Below are positions 63,455-64,000 of a stretch of 64,000 nt of DNA, one piece after another. The stretch comes from ZC4RG25 sp023428365 (lineage in GTDB: Bacteria > Pseudomonadota > Alphaproteobacteria > Rhizobiales > Hyphomicrobiaceae). How positions within the stretch are numbered: position 1 is the first letter of the stretch; each line of letters begins with the position of its first letter. The notes below the pieces were generated by a model. The model ran no database searches. It had not been told where the DNA came from and worked only from the letters and a program-made list of their open reading frames with translations. The translations under genes were made by a program, and so were the position numbers. The DNA lies in NCBI GenBank assembly GCA_050283925.1, contig JBNOAI010000005.1, forward strand, positions 306,131 through 370,130, written 5' to 3'.

Positions 63455-64000
63455 ATGAGAAGCAGGCATCGGGTCGCCATCTACGTCAGGGTCAGTCGCG
63501 ACGATCAGCTCACCGTCAATCAGGAGCGCGAACTGCGCGACTGGTGCGAACGCGCCGGACATGAGGTCGTGCAGGTCTACAAGGATCACGGCGTCAGCGG
63601 CACCAAGGGACGAGACAAGCGCCCAAAGTTCGATGCCATGCTGAAGGCCGCTGTTCGGCGCGAGTTCGACCTGCTGGCGGTTTGGTCGTCATGTCGGCTC
63701 GGTCGCTCCCTGCCACACTTGGTCGAGGTGCTTGAAACCATCCACGGCGTCAATGTCGGGCTTTACATCCACACGCAGGCGCTCGACACCACGACACCAG
63801 CCGGTCGCGCCATGTTCGGCATGCTTGCTGTGTTCAGCGAGTTCGAGCGTGAAATGATCGTGGCGCGCACCAAGGCCGGCATTGCCAGAGCCCGCGCCGC
63901 TGGTAAGCAAATCGGTCGAGCACGGATTGATGACAGCAGAACAGCCACCGCCAAGAGGATGTTGCAATCAGGCGTAGGGATCTTGAAGGCGGCAAAATTA
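63455..64000 (+). CDS. Serine recombinase (partial, runs off the window)
   Basis: From ATG 63455 to the window end, 182 codons of a resolvase/invertase-type recombinase. The catalytic Ser lies in YVRVSRDDQ near residue 13, and the E-helix segment SEFEREMIVARTKAGIARAR near residue 128. Where most members read DRLGRS this one has CRLGRS, so one usually conserved Asp is replaced. AAGGA lies 7 nt upstream. It differs from the recombinase at 48.3 kb and may mark the edge of another mobile element. Confidence 0.85.
   Translation, partial: MRSRHRVAIYVRVSRDDQLTVNQERELRDWCERAGHEVVQVYKDHGVSGTKGRDKRPKFDAMLKAAVRREFDLLAVWSSCRLGRSLPHLVEVLETIHGVNVGLYIHTQALDTTTPAGRAMFGMLAVFSEFEREMIVARTKAGIARARAAGKQIGRARIDDSRTATAKRMLQSGVGILKAAKL

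Overview
The window looks like a chromosomal segment of an alphaproteobacterium of the order Hyphomicrobiales, most likely a Bradyrhizobium/Afipia-type member of the Nitrobacteraceae. This is inferred from the high GC, the protein families, dense ATGA/GTGA start-stop overlaps, and a right half full of small stress proteins with EcfG-type promoters. No ribosomal or other taxonomic marker gene is present, so the genus is not fixed.

1-25.8 kb is an extended aminophosphonate locus. phnW, phnA and phnY (minus strand, divergent from a LysR regulator) convert 2-aminoethylphosphonate (AEP) through phosphonoacetaldehyde and phosphonoacetate to acetate and phosphate. A strong terminator ends that operon. 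Behind it lies a second minus-strand operon: an AEP-type ABC transporter (aepX, aepV, aepW), a PbfA-like class III PLP lyase, a glutamine-synthetase-like ligase, an aldehyde dehydrogenase and an iron-dependent alcohol dehydrogenase. On the plus strand are an uncharacterised protein of about 875 residues, a PuuB/PbfC-like FAD amine oxidase and a degenerate SDR protein. The left end holds an M24 creatinase/peptidase-like protein and a second, PotD-type, ABC importer that runs off the window. A Na/Pi cotransporter with a PhoU-like tail and an EamA exporter close the locus. I see Pho-box-like sequences with 7-4-7 spacing in front of the unknown large protein, in front of the Na/Pi gene, and at 25.9 kb.

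26-29 kb is a tRNA-Asn followed by an islet with a CMP-sugar synthetase-like gene, an unknown protein, and a non-coding stretch of repeated palindromes built on a GTCGCGAC core.

29.2-37.1 kb is a complete peptide/opine-type uptake operon: an M20 deacylase, a family 5 binding protein, two permeases and two ATPases, with a divergent LysR regulator.

37-63 kb is accessory and stress related: Ku, YciE-like ferritin, DUF3309, UPF0114, CinA, Rnk, low-affinity iron permease, a MESH1-like hydrolase, histidine kinases, a frameshifted GAF-cyclase, a Zn-alcohol dehydrogenase, an ABC transporter of the YddA type, many tiny membrane proteins and two serine recombinases (one cut by the window end). Several of these genes have GGAAC-N16/17-CGTT promoters of the general stress sigma factor EcfG. 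Two copies of a roughly 180-bp structured element with inverted terminal repeats (41.2 and 58.3 kb) are the clearest unexplained feature. L-lactate permease lies near the right end.
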